DNA from: Fibrobacter sp.
GTDB lineage: Bacteria; Fibrobacterota; Fibrobacteria; Fibrobacterales; Fibrobacteraceae
Assembly: GCA_017642335.1 (NCBI GenBank)
Contig: JAGCPF010000001.1
Coordinates: 1-64,000 of the forward strand
Direction of reading: 5' to 3'
Length of the DNA stretch: 64,000 bases
Shown: positions 8,411 to 20,024 of the stretch, one piece after another
Layout of the letters: every line of letters begins with the position of its first letter
Numbering within the stretch: the stretch's first letter is position 1
Translations under genes and position numbers: made by a program
The notes under the pieces: generated by a model
Told to the model about the DNA's origin: nothing
Seen by the model: the letters and a program-made list of their open reading frames with translations, nothing else
The model's database searches: none

Positions 8411-11400
8411 CAGTCGTTCTCTCCACATATTTTTTGAAGAATATTCACAACAACCTGTCGCTTTTCTGCAGAGGTCAGTGCTTGGCCCATTGTATTGAGC
8501 GCATCTTCCATTTTATTGAAGAGCAACCTTGATCGAGGAGTTAGGTTGACTTTACTAAACGTCTTTGTAGATTCGCGGCCATTTTCATCGGTAAAGGAAA
8601 GCCTATAGCTATTATCCTGATTCCGTTTATCAGATTCTTTATAGTTTTCCGCAGTGCTTTTACATTCCTTTAGTTTGTTTTTAAAAGAATCGATTGTGTT
8701 AATATTCCAATCAACAATTCTCAATCCGGTCAGAATTTCTGCAAGAGCTTCTATGAACTTAGTCTCGTCTGCCATGTTCTGATAGAAAAGATTCAGCATT
8801 CTATCCGTTATACCATCATCGAACACATTGTCAGACACTTTCTTATCAAGCCTTTTCGCCCATTCTTTGCACATAGAAGACACTGAGGCTTTTTTAGCTT
8901 GCTGATTGGCGAAAACATTTCTTGTTGTATCTAAAAGTGACTGTTTTAATCTTGTTAATGTTTCTTCAATGTCGTTTTTAGCGTCGGACAACTTTATAAA
9001 AACATTTTTGCCACACGACGGCTTGCCCCCAAAAACTATTGGAATTCGTTCAAAAAGGATTTCTTCACTACTTGTATTTTGCGTAAATAAATTCAGAAAA
9101 TCAACAAAAGTTTGGTTAATCTTTTTGGGATTTGCCTTTGAATAAATTTCTTTTGTATACTTAGGCAAGTCAAAATACCAGCGATTCATCGCAGACGCCA
9201 ATCCATCAATTTCAAGAGACTTCATCTCGTAAGGGGTAAGCCACTGGCTAAATAATGTTTTCATATCATGGACATACTTTTCTTTAGTCGCATCCCAAGA
9301 TATGTATGTCAGAGTATATGATTCAGGATTCTTATTTATTCGATTTAAGGTCTGTGCAGAAATTTCTACAGAGCCATTTTCATTATGAATAGAAATGGAC
9401 TTCTTATGGCAATGCAAAAAGGCGGCAATAAATATCGGAATGATTCCCTTTCTCATGCCGATTCTTCCAACAGGTGATGTCAATTTTCGATACAGCGCGC
9501 TAAAAGAAACTTTATTTTTCTCAGCAGCATTATTGACAAACCATTGCAAAGCGTCAATAACAGGTTTTACAACGGCAACATCATCCTTTTTCTGGAAATC
9601 AAAATTTAATCTTACATCATTTTTTTCATTAATCAACAGCCCAGTATTTATCAAAACACTACGCATAATGAACACATCCGGACCCGTTCCGGTCAAACCA
9701 AGATTGTATTCAAGTTCGTTTCTTAATAGAGCAGAAATAACCTTATCTCGGGCGTTTTCCATTACAGTTGTTGGAGAATTTTTGTTGATAGCCTCATTCT
9801 TGATTATCGGAGCTTTTGAATAAATATTTTCACAGATTTCCGAAAGCTTTTCAGAAAGTTCTGATTTTCTACCAATACAAGCATCCTCTCCACAATAAAT
9901 ATATGACGAAGCGTTTCTTTCTGCTCTGATATAATCAGCAATAAATCCGTATAATACTTCGCTCAAATCATCTATCACGACCTGATATTCATCTTCTAAA
10001 GCACTGTCGCCATGAGATTTCTCACGTAGAGCATGAACTGCACTATATTTTTGGGCGGTACGTTCGATTTCGTTAAACTGCGTGGGAACAACAAATAAAT
10101 TTTGTTTCTGTGCAGCGGAAACCTGTTCGACCAAAGTTCGAATCTTTTTTATCGAATTTTTTCCACTTAAAACGATTGCAATAACTTGACCATCAGAATC
10201 ACTCTCGGCATATTTATTTTGCCAGTCAGTTTCTTCTAAGATTTCTTTTTCTGGAACAAATATGAAATCAAACCATCGAGTCATCTCACATTTGTCGTTA
10301 TACCTCGAAGGATATAAATACGCACTGGTATTAAACTCGTTTAAGACATCACACAGATCAAATTTACTGCGTTGCCTTTCAATTTCATCATTTATCGTCT
10401 TTTCAATATCAACACCAGACGATTCCTTCAATTTTAAATAAGAATTACTCTGCCGCAAATAAACAACAAATTCTTTTTCTACCAGATTGTCAATAGCTAA
10501 AAGAATATCTTCTTCCGTGTATTCATTTTTGTAAATACGGAATATTTCTTCTTTAATCGGCTTGATTTTTTCAAACTGTTGCAGGATGTAAAGCAGGCAC
10601 AAGGTTTTTATGATCTTACATTCAAGAACCTTTTTCTTCCCGATTTTATCCAGAGCGCGACTTGCCAACAAATAGACATCGCGAATTTCATTATTGTAGA
10701 TTTCCTTCTTGAAAAGTTGTTCAAAATAATCAAACAACAAATCTGGAGTTACTAACTTAAAATTAGAATCGTCATACTCACTTAAAAATGCAGAAAGCGT
10801 CGAATGCCCTTGTGCTGATAAGAATGTAAAAAGAGTTCTTTCATTTTGGGCGATCTGCTCTGAAAGTCGCGGAAGAATAAAAATGCTGACCGGATGAAGC
10901 GGATAGCAATCAAACAGAAGCTTTTGCACTTCATCAGGTTTCATTTCATTAAACAGCGGATGCTTACTATATAGCGCAAACAGGTCGTCAAATTTTCGAC
11001 TTTGACTTTTCTTAAAACGATTCCAATCAGCGGGTTTCTTCTTTATGACCGATGATATTATCTCATATACTTGCGTAAAATTATTATTTAGCAAGACATG
11101 TTCAAATCGTTCTGAGATACCACGCCATCCATCTGTTTTCTGTTTCGGAAGTTGGTCAATATAATTCGCAATCTCTTTATGCGAAATAAGCATAAGATGC
11201 ATCTGCGTATCACCACTTCTTGAGCACTTTTCTGCAAAATCTTGCAACATCTTTGTGTCGCTAACGCTTGCCGTAGATATATTGGCTTCAAGATACTTGC
11301 TAAACTCGTCGTACACAACATAGAGACCCGTCCATTTTGAGGTCCTTTTTAACGCCTTAGCAACACTTTCATATAAATCAACAACATCAAAACCTACAAA

Positions 11401-12036
11401 AGGATTGAAAATGCTTCCAGCTGTCAATTCGGGATAAATCTGCTCAAATTGACGATATGCATTTACATCAAAATCCTGCAATTTTTCAATGAATGCTTTG
11501 GTTGTTCCATTTATTTCTTTTGCAAAAGATTTAAATGTTTGAGGATAGTCTTTTTCCCATTTTTGAATCGTTTTAATTGCCGCCGCATAATTGGTTTCCG
11601 GCATAACATCCATCAGGTTATTATCGCTCAAGGTTTTCTGCAAAGAGAATATAAAAGCCTGATGCAAACTTGTACTATTGCCAGAAATAACTACAGGCAA
11701 CAACTTAACCTTTCCACTATAATAATTTTTCAGCAGAGCAGATAGACGGTTGTTTTCTTGAAGTTTTTCGTTTAAATGAACGAATAATTCGCGATTCTTT
11801 TTCATCAACAAAGAAAGAATCGTAAGTACAATATGGCTTTTGCCTTTTCCGTAAGCACCAATTAGAATCCTAGCTCGATTAGTAGCACTATTCTGAGTAC
11901 TTTCAAGGATATCTTCTAACAAGGACAACGACGATCTCGTTGGGATAAAATTTCCCAATTTCTCTGTATTATGCAAATCATACTCAATATTTACAGAATA
12001 CTGGAAGCCACTTGCAGTTTGAATCATTTTGCTCAT
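8410..12036 (-). CDS. Large P-loop ATPase of the phosphorothioation operon (SspC-like)
   Basis: The protein has about 1208 residues. A Walker A motif GAYGKGKSH lies near residue 60-70 and a Walker B-like YVVYDEFSKYLE near residue 250, as in the large BrxC/DUF499-type ATPases of BREX and phosphorothioation systems. The remainder is long and largely helical with no other motif I can name. The start at 12036 (MSKMIQTASGFQYSV) follows the DUF4007 stop by four bases with GAAAGGG upstream; a longer form starting at 12090 would overlap the DUF4007 gene. By position next to the DUF4007 and PAPS-reductase-like genes it is likely the SspC-type ATPase that energises DNA modification. Confidence 0.75.
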   Translation of the reverse strand: MSKMIQTASGFQYSVNIEYDLHNTEKLGNFIPTRSSLSLLEDILESTQNSATNRARILIGAYGKGKSHIVLTILSLLMKKNRELFVHLNEKLQENNRLSALLKNYYSGKVKLLPVVISGNSTSLHQAFIFSLQKTLSDNNLMDVMPETNYAAAIKTIQKWEKDYPQTFKSFAKEINGTTKAFIEKLQDFDVNAYRQFEQIYPELTAGSIFNPFVGFDVVDLYESVAKALKRTSKWTGLYVVYDEFSKYLEANISTASVSDTKMLQDFAEKCSRSGDTQMHLMLISHKEIANYIDQLPKQKTDGWRGISERFEHVLLNNNFTQVYEIISSVIKKKPADWNRFKKSQSRKFDDLFALYSKHPLFNEMKPDEVQKLLFDCYPLHPVSIFILPRLSEQIAQNERTLFTFLSAQGHSTLSAFLSEYDDSNFKLVTPDLLFDYFEQLFKKEIYNNEIRDVYLLASRALDKIGKKKVLECKIIKTLCLLYILQQFEKIKPIKEEIFRIYKNEYTEEDILLAIDNLVEKEFVVYLRQSNSYLKLKESSGVDIEKTINDEIERQRSKFDLCDVLNEFNTSAYLYPSRYNDKCEMTRWFDFIFVPEKEILEETDWQNKYAESDSDGQVIAIVLSGKNSIKKIRTLVEQVSAAQKQNLFVVPTQFNEIERTAQKYSAVHALREKSHGDSALEDEYQVVIDDLSEVLYGFIADYIRAERNASSYIYCGEDACIGRKSELSEKLSEICENIYSKAPIIKNEAINKNSPTTVMENARDKVISALLRNELEYNLGLTGTGPDVFIMRSVLINTGLLINEKNDVRLNFDFQKKDDVAVVKPVIDALQWFVNNAAEKNKVSFSALYRKLTSPVGRIGMRKGIIPIFIAAFLHCHKKSISIHNENGSVEISAQTLNRINKNPESYTLTYISWDATKEKYVHDMKTLFSQWLTPYEMKSLEIDGLASAMNRWYFDLPKYTKEIYSKANPKKINQTFVDFLNLFTQNTSSEEILFERIPIVFGGKPSCGKNVFIKLSDAKNDIEETLTRLKQSLLDTTRNVFANQQAKKASVSSMCKEWAKRLDKKVSDNVFDDGITDRMLNLFYQNMADETKFIEALAEILTGLRIVDWNINTIDSFKNKLKECKSTAENYKESDKRNQDNSYRLSFTDENGRESTKTFSKVNLTPRSRLLFNKMEDALNTMGQALTSAEKRQVVVNILQKICGEND

Positions 12037-12040
12037 AACA

Positions 12041-12949
12041 TTAAGCCCTTTCATTTGCAATGGATTCGTAATACTTTTGAACACAATCAATGTACTGTTG
12101 TTTGGGATGCTTAATTCTTACAACATCCAATCCAGCCGTTCTAATGATTTTAGCTTCACCAATCTTTTCAAGATTTCGTAAAATTTCAAGCAATGTTATA
12201 GAATCAAGATTAAAAGCCTTTCCAATACTTTCTGAAGTCAATAGCAAGTCCTTCAGTAGAATTTCCTCTGTTCCGCAGTGTTTCTTCTGAATTAGAGCCA
12301 GCGTAATCCAAGGATTAAAAGATGAAGCACTCAGAATATTCTTCCTATATACACTATCTCTCTTATTCAGTACTTCAATAAGGTTCATCTCACCAAACGG
12401 GCAATCAATATTGCTTTCAGCAGAAACCTTTGCGGGATTCAATTTATAACGGGGAACATACGTTCCTACAATGCAATTAAAGTCATCTTCCAGAGTTCTT
12501 GTGGTTCCAGATTCTTTTTCATCTTCACCAATATTCATCGAAATGTAACTTCGAATAAAATTCAGAAAATCTTCTTGCGTAAACTCGCTCATCAAGAATT
12601 CATTGAAAAATACGTACCAACTGGTGGCAAGTTCTTTATTTGTCGCTAGTTCATAGTGAAGCAACAAAAGCGTTCCCAATTCTTCAATATAGCGGTCATT
12701 TTCGCGAATTATATTTCCCAAATCCGTAAATTTCTGAACTCGCTTCGTTGCGGCATTTTCATACGTGATACCGACGGCTTGCAACCAGTAACGAAGAGAT
12801 TTAACCATGTTGCTGCCAATCCCAAGCACATCCATCGGATTGTTTTCTTTATCTATAAAAACTCGACCTTCAGTCTGCTCTACATATTTGATTCCCTTAG
12901 AAAGCCAGCCTTTACGGATAAAAAAAGTCTCATGAGCTCTAAATTTCAT
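12041..12949 (-). CDS. DUF4007 protein (SspB-like, probable DNA nickase subunit)
   Basis: This 302-residue protein fits the DUF4007 family: the N-terminus KFRAHETFFIRKGWLSKG and the block LGIGSNMVKSLRYWL are its usual landmarks. The C-terminal part looks like a winged-helix DNA-binding region (about 235-290). As I recall, DUF4007 proteins are paired with PAPS-reductase-like enzymes and correspond to SspB, the nicking component of single-strand phosphorothioation systems; I could not check this here. The gene starts immediately after the stop of the upstream gene and ends four bases before the ATPase gene. Function is inferred from family and context. Confidence 0.8.
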   Translation of the reverse strand: MKFRAHETFFIRKGWLSKGIKYVEQTEGRVFIDKENNPMDVLGIGSNMVKSLRYWLQAVGITYENAATKRVQKFTDLGNIIRENDRYIEELGTLLLLHYELATNKELATSWYVFFNEFLMSEFTQEDFLNFIRSYISMNIGEDEKESGTTRTLEDDFNCIVGTYVPRYKLNPAKVSAESNIDCPFGEMNLIEVLNKRDSVYRKNILSASSFNPWITLALIQKKHCGTEEILLKDLLLTSESIGKAFNLDSITLLEILRNLEKIGEAKIIRTAGLDVVRIKHPKQQYIDCVQKYYESIANERA

Positions 12950-14689
12950 CTAACGAACCTCTTTCGTTTTCAAATACTTTCCCATCAAACATCCCATCGC
13001 TAAGACAGATTGATTTACACACATTTTGCAATGGATGCATTTATTCTCATCAATGTGATAACCTTCAGCAGTTATACTAATTGCACCTGCCTTACACACG
13101 CTTTCACACTTCAAGCATTTTCTGCAGCCATTAAATTTTCGAATCTGATAAGCAATTTTTCTTTGCAAATCATCATGATCTGCAACATTCATCGTCCTTA
13201 TCTTTACAGCGTGTTCAAAGCCATCAACAGTAAATGGTTGGAGAGAAATGATTGGAACATTTGTGCGGACATCAAGCACAAGAATTTCATGAAGAAGTTT
13301 TCTACCTAATTCACGATTAATTTTTCCAAACGGTACAAACATATTCACAAGCTCGTCGTCAAACGGACGAACAAGTCTGTAATTTTTTGCATGGTCTTCG
13401 GCGGTGCAATTTGTGAATTTGATTTTAACATCATCAGCGGCCGCCAAGCCGTTTCCTCCTTGACGCGCTTTCCATGCCCCTGAATCCACATATTCTTCTG
13501 GATCAGGTTTTCCAATTCTTTTCGCAAAGCGAATCAGGAAGTTTCGCCATTTCTTAGAATTTTCAGGCATGTAAATTCTGCTCAAAAATTGAGCACGCTG
13601 ATTATTGTTTGGACAGCACCAGCAACCCACGCGGTCGTATCCTAAACGATACGCATCGTTAAAATCAACATTTTCCGCTAAAAGATAAAGCCATATATCG
13701 ATATCTTTCCAGTCAATGATTGGAGACGCAACTGTTTGCTTTTGAATTTTTACAGATTCTTTACCGCTTTCAACGCGATTGTATTTGCTTCGGCTAGCGC
13801 TTTCCGCTCGACGAATTCCGTAGAAGGTCAGTATTTGCTGATTTCTGTACAGAGAGTTCAATACACGCGTAATCGGTCCAGTTTTGAACATGGAACAGCA
13901 CCAACGCATAATTCGCGCAGGAGGACCAATGTCTTCGCAAACATCCATAAAATTTTGATCTTCATTAATAGAAGTTTCAAAAATTGCAAATGGATGATTC
14001 TTCTTAAATCTTTTTGCATATTCAACCGTTTGCGGAAATTCTAATGTTGTGTTTCCGAAAACATGAACAAGGCTCGGATTACCTAATGCTTTCGTCACTA
14101 TGTCTGCAGTAACAGAAGAATCCTTACCCCCCGAAAAGGACAAAACAATGTTTTCTTCAGGATAGTTGGCAGCTTCTTTCTTTATAAAAGCATGAGCTTC
14201 GCTGATCAGCGCATTAAGGCGATTCTTGTTAGCCGCAATAAATTTGTTTTTGAAGTCTTCAAAACATGCTTGAATCTTCTTGGATTTATTACTTTTTTCG
14301 TTTTCCTTAATCAATGCGGAAAGGACATCGCAATCTTCCGTCCGAAAAGTCCTTGAAGGAACTGACTTCATCTTTCCGTCGATATAATAGCGACTGTCTA
14401 AAGCCCAAACAGAACACTCCGAATACTTCAAAGGTTGATCGTGAGCTAACAGGAGTTCCAACAGCAGTCTTTCCTCCGGAAAGACCGGACGCAAATCTGT
14501 TGACAGAAATGTTGTTGTTGAATGACAAAGTGGGCATACACTTTTGCCATTAACACCATTAATCTGTTCTGAAGGCGTGATTATAGGAACACGGCAAGAC
14601 TGGCACCAAAAAACTTGTGCAGAAAGGAATCCAGAACTTTCGTGCAGTTCCTCATTATCAATTCGCAACGATGACTTTTTCTTCGTCAA
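12950..14689 (-). CDS. PAPS-reductase/ATP-pyrophosphatase with zinc ribbon and ferredoxin domain (SspD/DndC-like)
   Basis: This is the first gene of the operon, 579 residues. An N-terminal CxxC pair (FWCQSCRVP, then CPLCHS) looks like a zinc ribbon. The central PP-loop SFSGGKDSS (about 175-190) defines the adenylyl/PAPS-reductase-like ATP pyrophosphatase fold. Further cysteines in RWCCSMFK and CWCCPNN could hold an Fe-S cluster. The C-terminus carries two ferredoxin-type [4Fe-4S] motifs, CRKCLKCESVCK and CIHCKMCV. The enzyme probably activates the DNA backbone with ATP and inserts sulfur delivered by the cysteine desulfurase. The start is TTG with GAGG seven bases upstream. The fused ferredoxin tail suggests that electrons are supplied in cis. 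Confidence 0.85.
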   Translation of the reverse strand: MTKKKSSLRIDNEELHESSGFLSAQVFWCQSCRVPIITPSEQINGVNGKSVCPLCHSTTTFLSTDLRPVFPEERLLLELLLAHDQPLKYSECSVWALDSRYYIDGKMKSVPSRTFRTEDCDVLSALIKENEKSNKSKKIQACFEDFKNKFIAANKNRLNALISEAHAFIKKEAANYPEENIVLSFSGGKDSSVTADIVTKALGNPSLVHVFGNTTLEFPQTVEYAKRFKKNHPFAIFETSINEDQNFMDVCEDIGPPARIMRWCCSMFKTGPITRVLNSLYRNQQILTFYGIRRAESASRSKYNRVESGKESVKIQKQTVASPIIDWKDIDIWLYLLAENVDFNDAYRLGYDRVGCWCCPNNNQRAQFLSRIYMPENSKKWRNFLIRFAKRIGKPDPEEYVDSGAWKARQGGNGLAAADDVKIKFTNCTAEDHAKNYRLVRPFDDELVNMFVPFGKINRELGRKLLHEILVLDVRTNVPIISLQPFTVDGFEHAVKIRTMNVADHDDLQRKIAYQIRKFNGCRKCLKCESVCKAGAISITAEGYHIDENKCIHCKMCVNQSVLAMGCLMGKYLKTKEVR

Positions 14690-14707
14690 TCAAACCTCAG
14701 CCAGCAC

Positions 14708-15015
14708 GCTCTTGTACTGACAGTAGGCAGCGCATTTTCATGAAATAGAAAAGGGGCGCAGGTCCACCCATCTTAGTCCGAGGCTACCGCTAAGTGCCTA
14801 ACAAAGAGACAGGCGAAACGACCCACGCCCCAAAATCTTCTCCCAAATTGGGAAAAGCATCGCCAAAGGCGACTAAAAGGGCAATGCACCATAAACCTGC
14901 ATTGCTACAGGTACGACACATTGGAACACACCGCAAAACGGCATGTCCGCGTGAGCGTTGCCTTGTTCCTCTTTGTTTGAAGTATTAGCGGTATTTCGAA
15001 CTAGAGAACAAGAGC
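14708..15015. other. Nested inverted repeats, about 310 nt: candidate structured RNA of unknown class
   Basis: This gene-free stretch between the defence operon and the next gene is packed with ordered complementarity. Nested stems are 14708-14715/15008-15015 (GCTCTTGT/ACAAGAGC), 14774-14781/14996-15003 (one mismatch), 14785-14793/14985-14993 (TACCGCTAA/TTAGCGGTA) and 14800-14808/14969-14977 (AACAAAGAG/CTCTTTGTT). Inside are local hairpins at 14842-14852, 14860-14872 (TCGCC-AAA-GGCGA) and 14881-14905 (GCAATGCA/TGCATTGC). A crossing pair GGGGCG (14753-14758)/CGCCCC (14826-14831) could form a pseudoknot. Neither strand has tmRNA, RNase P, SRP or 6S landmarks. The strand is undecided because neither end has a U-tract. 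Confidence 0.5.
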
Positions 15016-15195
15016 AAAACTCTATTTGCTTGAAAAATACATAATAATTTTGACAGTGGAGTGTCACGACCCGAAATCGGGAGCCGCTCTAGCAAAAAAA
15101 CGCAAAAATCACCCCAAAAACCGCATTTTCAGCATTTTCTTCCGATTGTCATAATCTGACACTTGCGGTATGTATATTTATGGGGGCGAGGCTCT

Positions 15196-15348
15196 ATGCT
15201 AACGACTTTCCTTATTGTTCTGGGAATTTTGGCCCTTTTCGGGGCTGGCGATGCGGGAGACGCATGCGCAATCACGCTGCTATTGAAGATTCTACCGATC
15301 CTGATTATCGTGGGGATTGTGGCGTCGCTTATGTTTTGTGGAGGGTGA
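15196..15348 (+). CDS. Small membrane protein, 50 aa
   Basis: The 50-residue ORF begins at an ATG with a GGCGAGG ribosome-site-like stretch upstream. It is strongly hydrophobic, with one segment at residues about 2-17 and a second at about 26-45, separated by a short loop with GAGDAGDAC. I recognise no family. Its position beside a defence operon and an AAA ATPase would suit a small membrane effector or toxin, but nothing proves it is expressed. An upstream in-frame TTG at 15163 is possible but less likely. Confidence 0.4.
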   Translation: MLTTFLIVLGILALFGAGDAGDACAITLLLKILPILIIVGIVASLMFCGG

Positions 15349-15518
15349 TTTCCCCACAATCTATTTTTTTGTTCAATAATTACGAGGTCAAGATGCCGTT
15401 TTTACGCAAATTTCGCCATTTTCGGTCTTAAAGACTCGTAAAAAGCTCGTAACGGTCTCATAAAACAACGAAATTTACGAGATTTCACAGAAAAATAATC
15501 TATATTCAAAACATCGAG

Positions 15519-15563
15519 ATAATCCGCTACGAAATAACTTTTTCATCGTTCGTAGCGGATTAT
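15519..15563. promoter_or_regulatory. Perfect 15-bp inverted repeat upstream of the AAA ATPase gene
   Basis: ATAATCCGCTACGAA at 15519-15533 is repeated in perfect inverted form at 15549-15563, with a 15-base AT-rich spacer. The right arm ends 11 bases before the ATPase start codon, so it covers the likely leader and ribosome-site region. A hairpin here could block translation, or a dimeric protein could bind. It is not followed by a T-run, so it is not a simple terminator. Confidence 0.6.
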
Positions 15564-15574
15564 ATGAGGATTTT

Positions 15575-17020
15575 ATGACGATTCTTGGTCGAAAAAAGGA
15601 AATTGAAGAATTAAAGCAGCTATATTCCAGCAACAAAGCTGAATTCGTCGCCGTCTATGGCCGTCGCCGCGTAGGCAAGACCTTTCTTATAGATGAAGCT
15701 CTAAAAGGATTGATCGCCTTCCGCCATGCTGGACTCAGTCCGGTAGACGAATCCGGCGCCTCAAACAACTCCAAGCAACAGCTACAGCACTTCTATCAAT
15801 CGCTCCAGTTGCAGGGGATGAAAAAAAGCCATTGTCCCAAAAACTGGCTTGAGGCATTCTTTATGCTGGAACAATTCCTTCAACAAAAGGACAATGGGGA
15901 AAGACAGGTTATCTTTTTGGACGAACTACCTTGGATGGACACCCCTAAAAGCGGATTTATAACCGCTTTGGAAAGTTTTTGGAACACCTGGGCTTGTCAC
16001 CGGCAAAATCTAATGCTTGTTGTATGCGGTAGCGCAAACTCATGGATGCTGGACAACCTCGTCAACAATCACGGGGGTCTATACGGCAGAACCACATACG
16101 AAATCAAGCTGATGCCGTTCACTCTATCCGAATGCGAAGCGTTTTACAAGAGTCAAGGCATTCAGATGTCAAGGTACGATATTGCCCAAGCCAATATGAT
16201 TCTTGGCGGCATACCTTACTATATGACCTATTTGGTCAAAGGAAAAAGTCTAGCCCAGAATATTGACTCACTTTTTTTTGAGACTAACGCTAAGCTTAAA
16301 AACGAGTTTTCGCGTTTGTTCGCATCTGTCTTCACCAGACCTGATGATATGATCCGTATAGTACGGTTCTTATCATCTCGCCGGAACGGATTTTCTCGCG
16401 AAGATATCGCCCAAAACACACAACTGCTCAACAACGGCGACTTATCCAAGCAACTCAATGCACTTGTCGCTAGCGACTTTATCGAGAAATACGTTCCCTT
16501 TGGCGAAAGCAAACGAAAACCCCATTACAAACTAATCGACCCATTCTGCTTATTCTACCTACGCTTCGTAGAAGGCCAAAAAAACATAGACCCGCAATTT
16601 TGGATGAATAACGTCGACTCTGCCAAGATAAACGCCTGGCGAGGCTACGCCTTTGAAGATTTGTGCTTTAGACATATAAGTCAAATAAAGCATGCTTTGC
16701 AGATTGCAGGGGTTACAACGACACAATCCGCATGGTCGTTACAGGGCGACGACAAACAGGTCGGAGCACAAATAGACCTTATCATATCTCGCAAGGACAA
16801 CGTAATAAACCTGTGCGAAATGAAATTCTACAGCGAAGAATTCACCATATCTAGCGACTATCACAAGACTCTTGTCCACAGAACCAATCTCTTGCAGCAA
16901 CAGGTATCTCGCAAAACAGCCGTCCACAATACACTCGTGACAACTTACGGACTCACCTATAATGCCTATTCTAGCGATTTCATGAATACTATCACGCTCG
17001 ATGATTTGTTCAACACCTAA
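15575..17020 (+). CDS. AAA ATPase with C-terminal DUF234/PD-(D/E)xK-like domain
   Basis: The 481-residue protein begins MTILGRKKEIEELKQLY and has Walker A YGRRRVGKTFL (about residues 28-38) and Walker B VIFLDELPWMD, the usual layout of the bacterial/archaeal STAND-like ATPase family with a winged helix. The C-terminal part contains QIDLIISRKDN followed by LCEMKFY, which fits the D...ExK core of a restriction-endonuclease fold (DUF234). These proteins are widespread, multicopy and often in accessory regions; their function is not established. The gene is transcribed away from the phosphorothioation operon and lies behind the perfect inverted repeat at 15519-15563. Confidence 0.8.
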   Translation: MTILGRKKEIEELKQLYSSNKAEFVAVYGRRRVGKTFLIDEALKGLIAFRHAGLSPVDESGASNNSKQQLQHFYQSLQLQGMKKSHCPKNWLEAFFMLEQFLQQKDNGERQVIFLDELPWMDTPKSGFITALESFWNTWACHRQNLMLVVCGSANSWMLDNLVNNHGGLYGRTTYEIKLMPFTLSECEAFYKSQGIQMSRYDIAQANMILGGIPYYMTYLVKGKSLAQNIDSLFFETNAKLKNEFSRLFASVFTRPDDMIRIVRFLSSRRNGFSREDIAQNTQLLNNGDLSKQLNALVASDFIEKYVPFGESKRKPHYKLIDPFCLFYLRFVEGQKNIDPQFWMNNVDSAKINAWRGYAFEDLCFRHISQIKHALQIAGVTTTQSAWSLQGDDKQVGAQIDLIISRKDNVINLCEMKFYSEEFTISSDYHKTLVHRTNLLQQQVSRKTAVHNTLVTTYGLTYNAYSSDFMNTITLDDLFNT

Positions 17021-17133
17021 CAACGTCAGCTAAATAAAAAGAGTCCTGCATCAACCACTATTCGGGGTTTTAGGGGCGGAGCCACTAGGCGAAAGGGTAG
17101 CGGAAGACCCGACCGGGGTGGGTTATATAAAAG

Positions 17134-17156
17134 ACGCCCACTCAATGAGTGGGCGT
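17134..17156 (-). terminator. leuS: Rho-independent terminator of leuS
   Basis: A perfect stem, ACGCCCACTC paired with GAGTGGGCGT, is followed on the minus strand by CTTTTATATAA. It lies about 60 bases downstream of the leuS stop. The region between it and the ATPase gene (17021-17133) holds only GC-rich repeat-like sequence with TTTTAGGGGC. Confidence 0.75.
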
Positions 17157-17213
17157 GATTATAAGGGCGGGGGTCGGGGCTGTAGCGAGGGGAAGGCTTT
17201 CCCCTCCCAACAA

Positions 17214-19901
<2,688 letters not shown>

Positions 19902-19974
19902 TGCTTTATACCTCTAACGCCCCGGCGGAGCCGCCGCGGCCTCATTAAATTTTTCGGGGTAAAAGATAGAAACT

Positions 19975-20003
19975 AAAAAAGCCCCGCGCTGCGGGGCAAA
20001 AAG
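19975..20003 (-). terminator. Terminator at the end of the lipoprotein array
   Basis: A perfect stem GCCCCGC-GCT-GCGGGGC (19981-19997) has A-runs on the left and AAAAAG on the right in plus orientation. On the minus strand it is followed by TTTTTTAG, ideal for ending the transcript of the lipoprotein gene that stops at 20025. Confidence 0.8.
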
Positions 20004-20024
20004 CAAAAGGAACTCGATTTATAG

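Noticed and set aside
1213..14689. Assignment as a BREX type 4 system
   Set aside because: BREX type 4 also has a PAPS-reductase-like protein and a large ATPase, but no PglZ or Lon-like BrxL is encoded here, while a cysteine desulfurase, DUF4007 and DndD-like protein are.
14785..14993. Integron attC site (GCCTAAC resembles an attC core)
   Set aside because: There is no matching GTTRRRY core at the proper place, no integrase, and the stems extend beyond what an attC site would have.
14708..15015. tmRNA, RNase P RNA, SRP RNA or 6S RNA
   Set aside because: None of the conserved strings (tmRNA tag/T-loop end, RNase P GAGGAAAGTCC, SRP GGTCAGG...GGAAGGAAGCAGC) is present on either strand.
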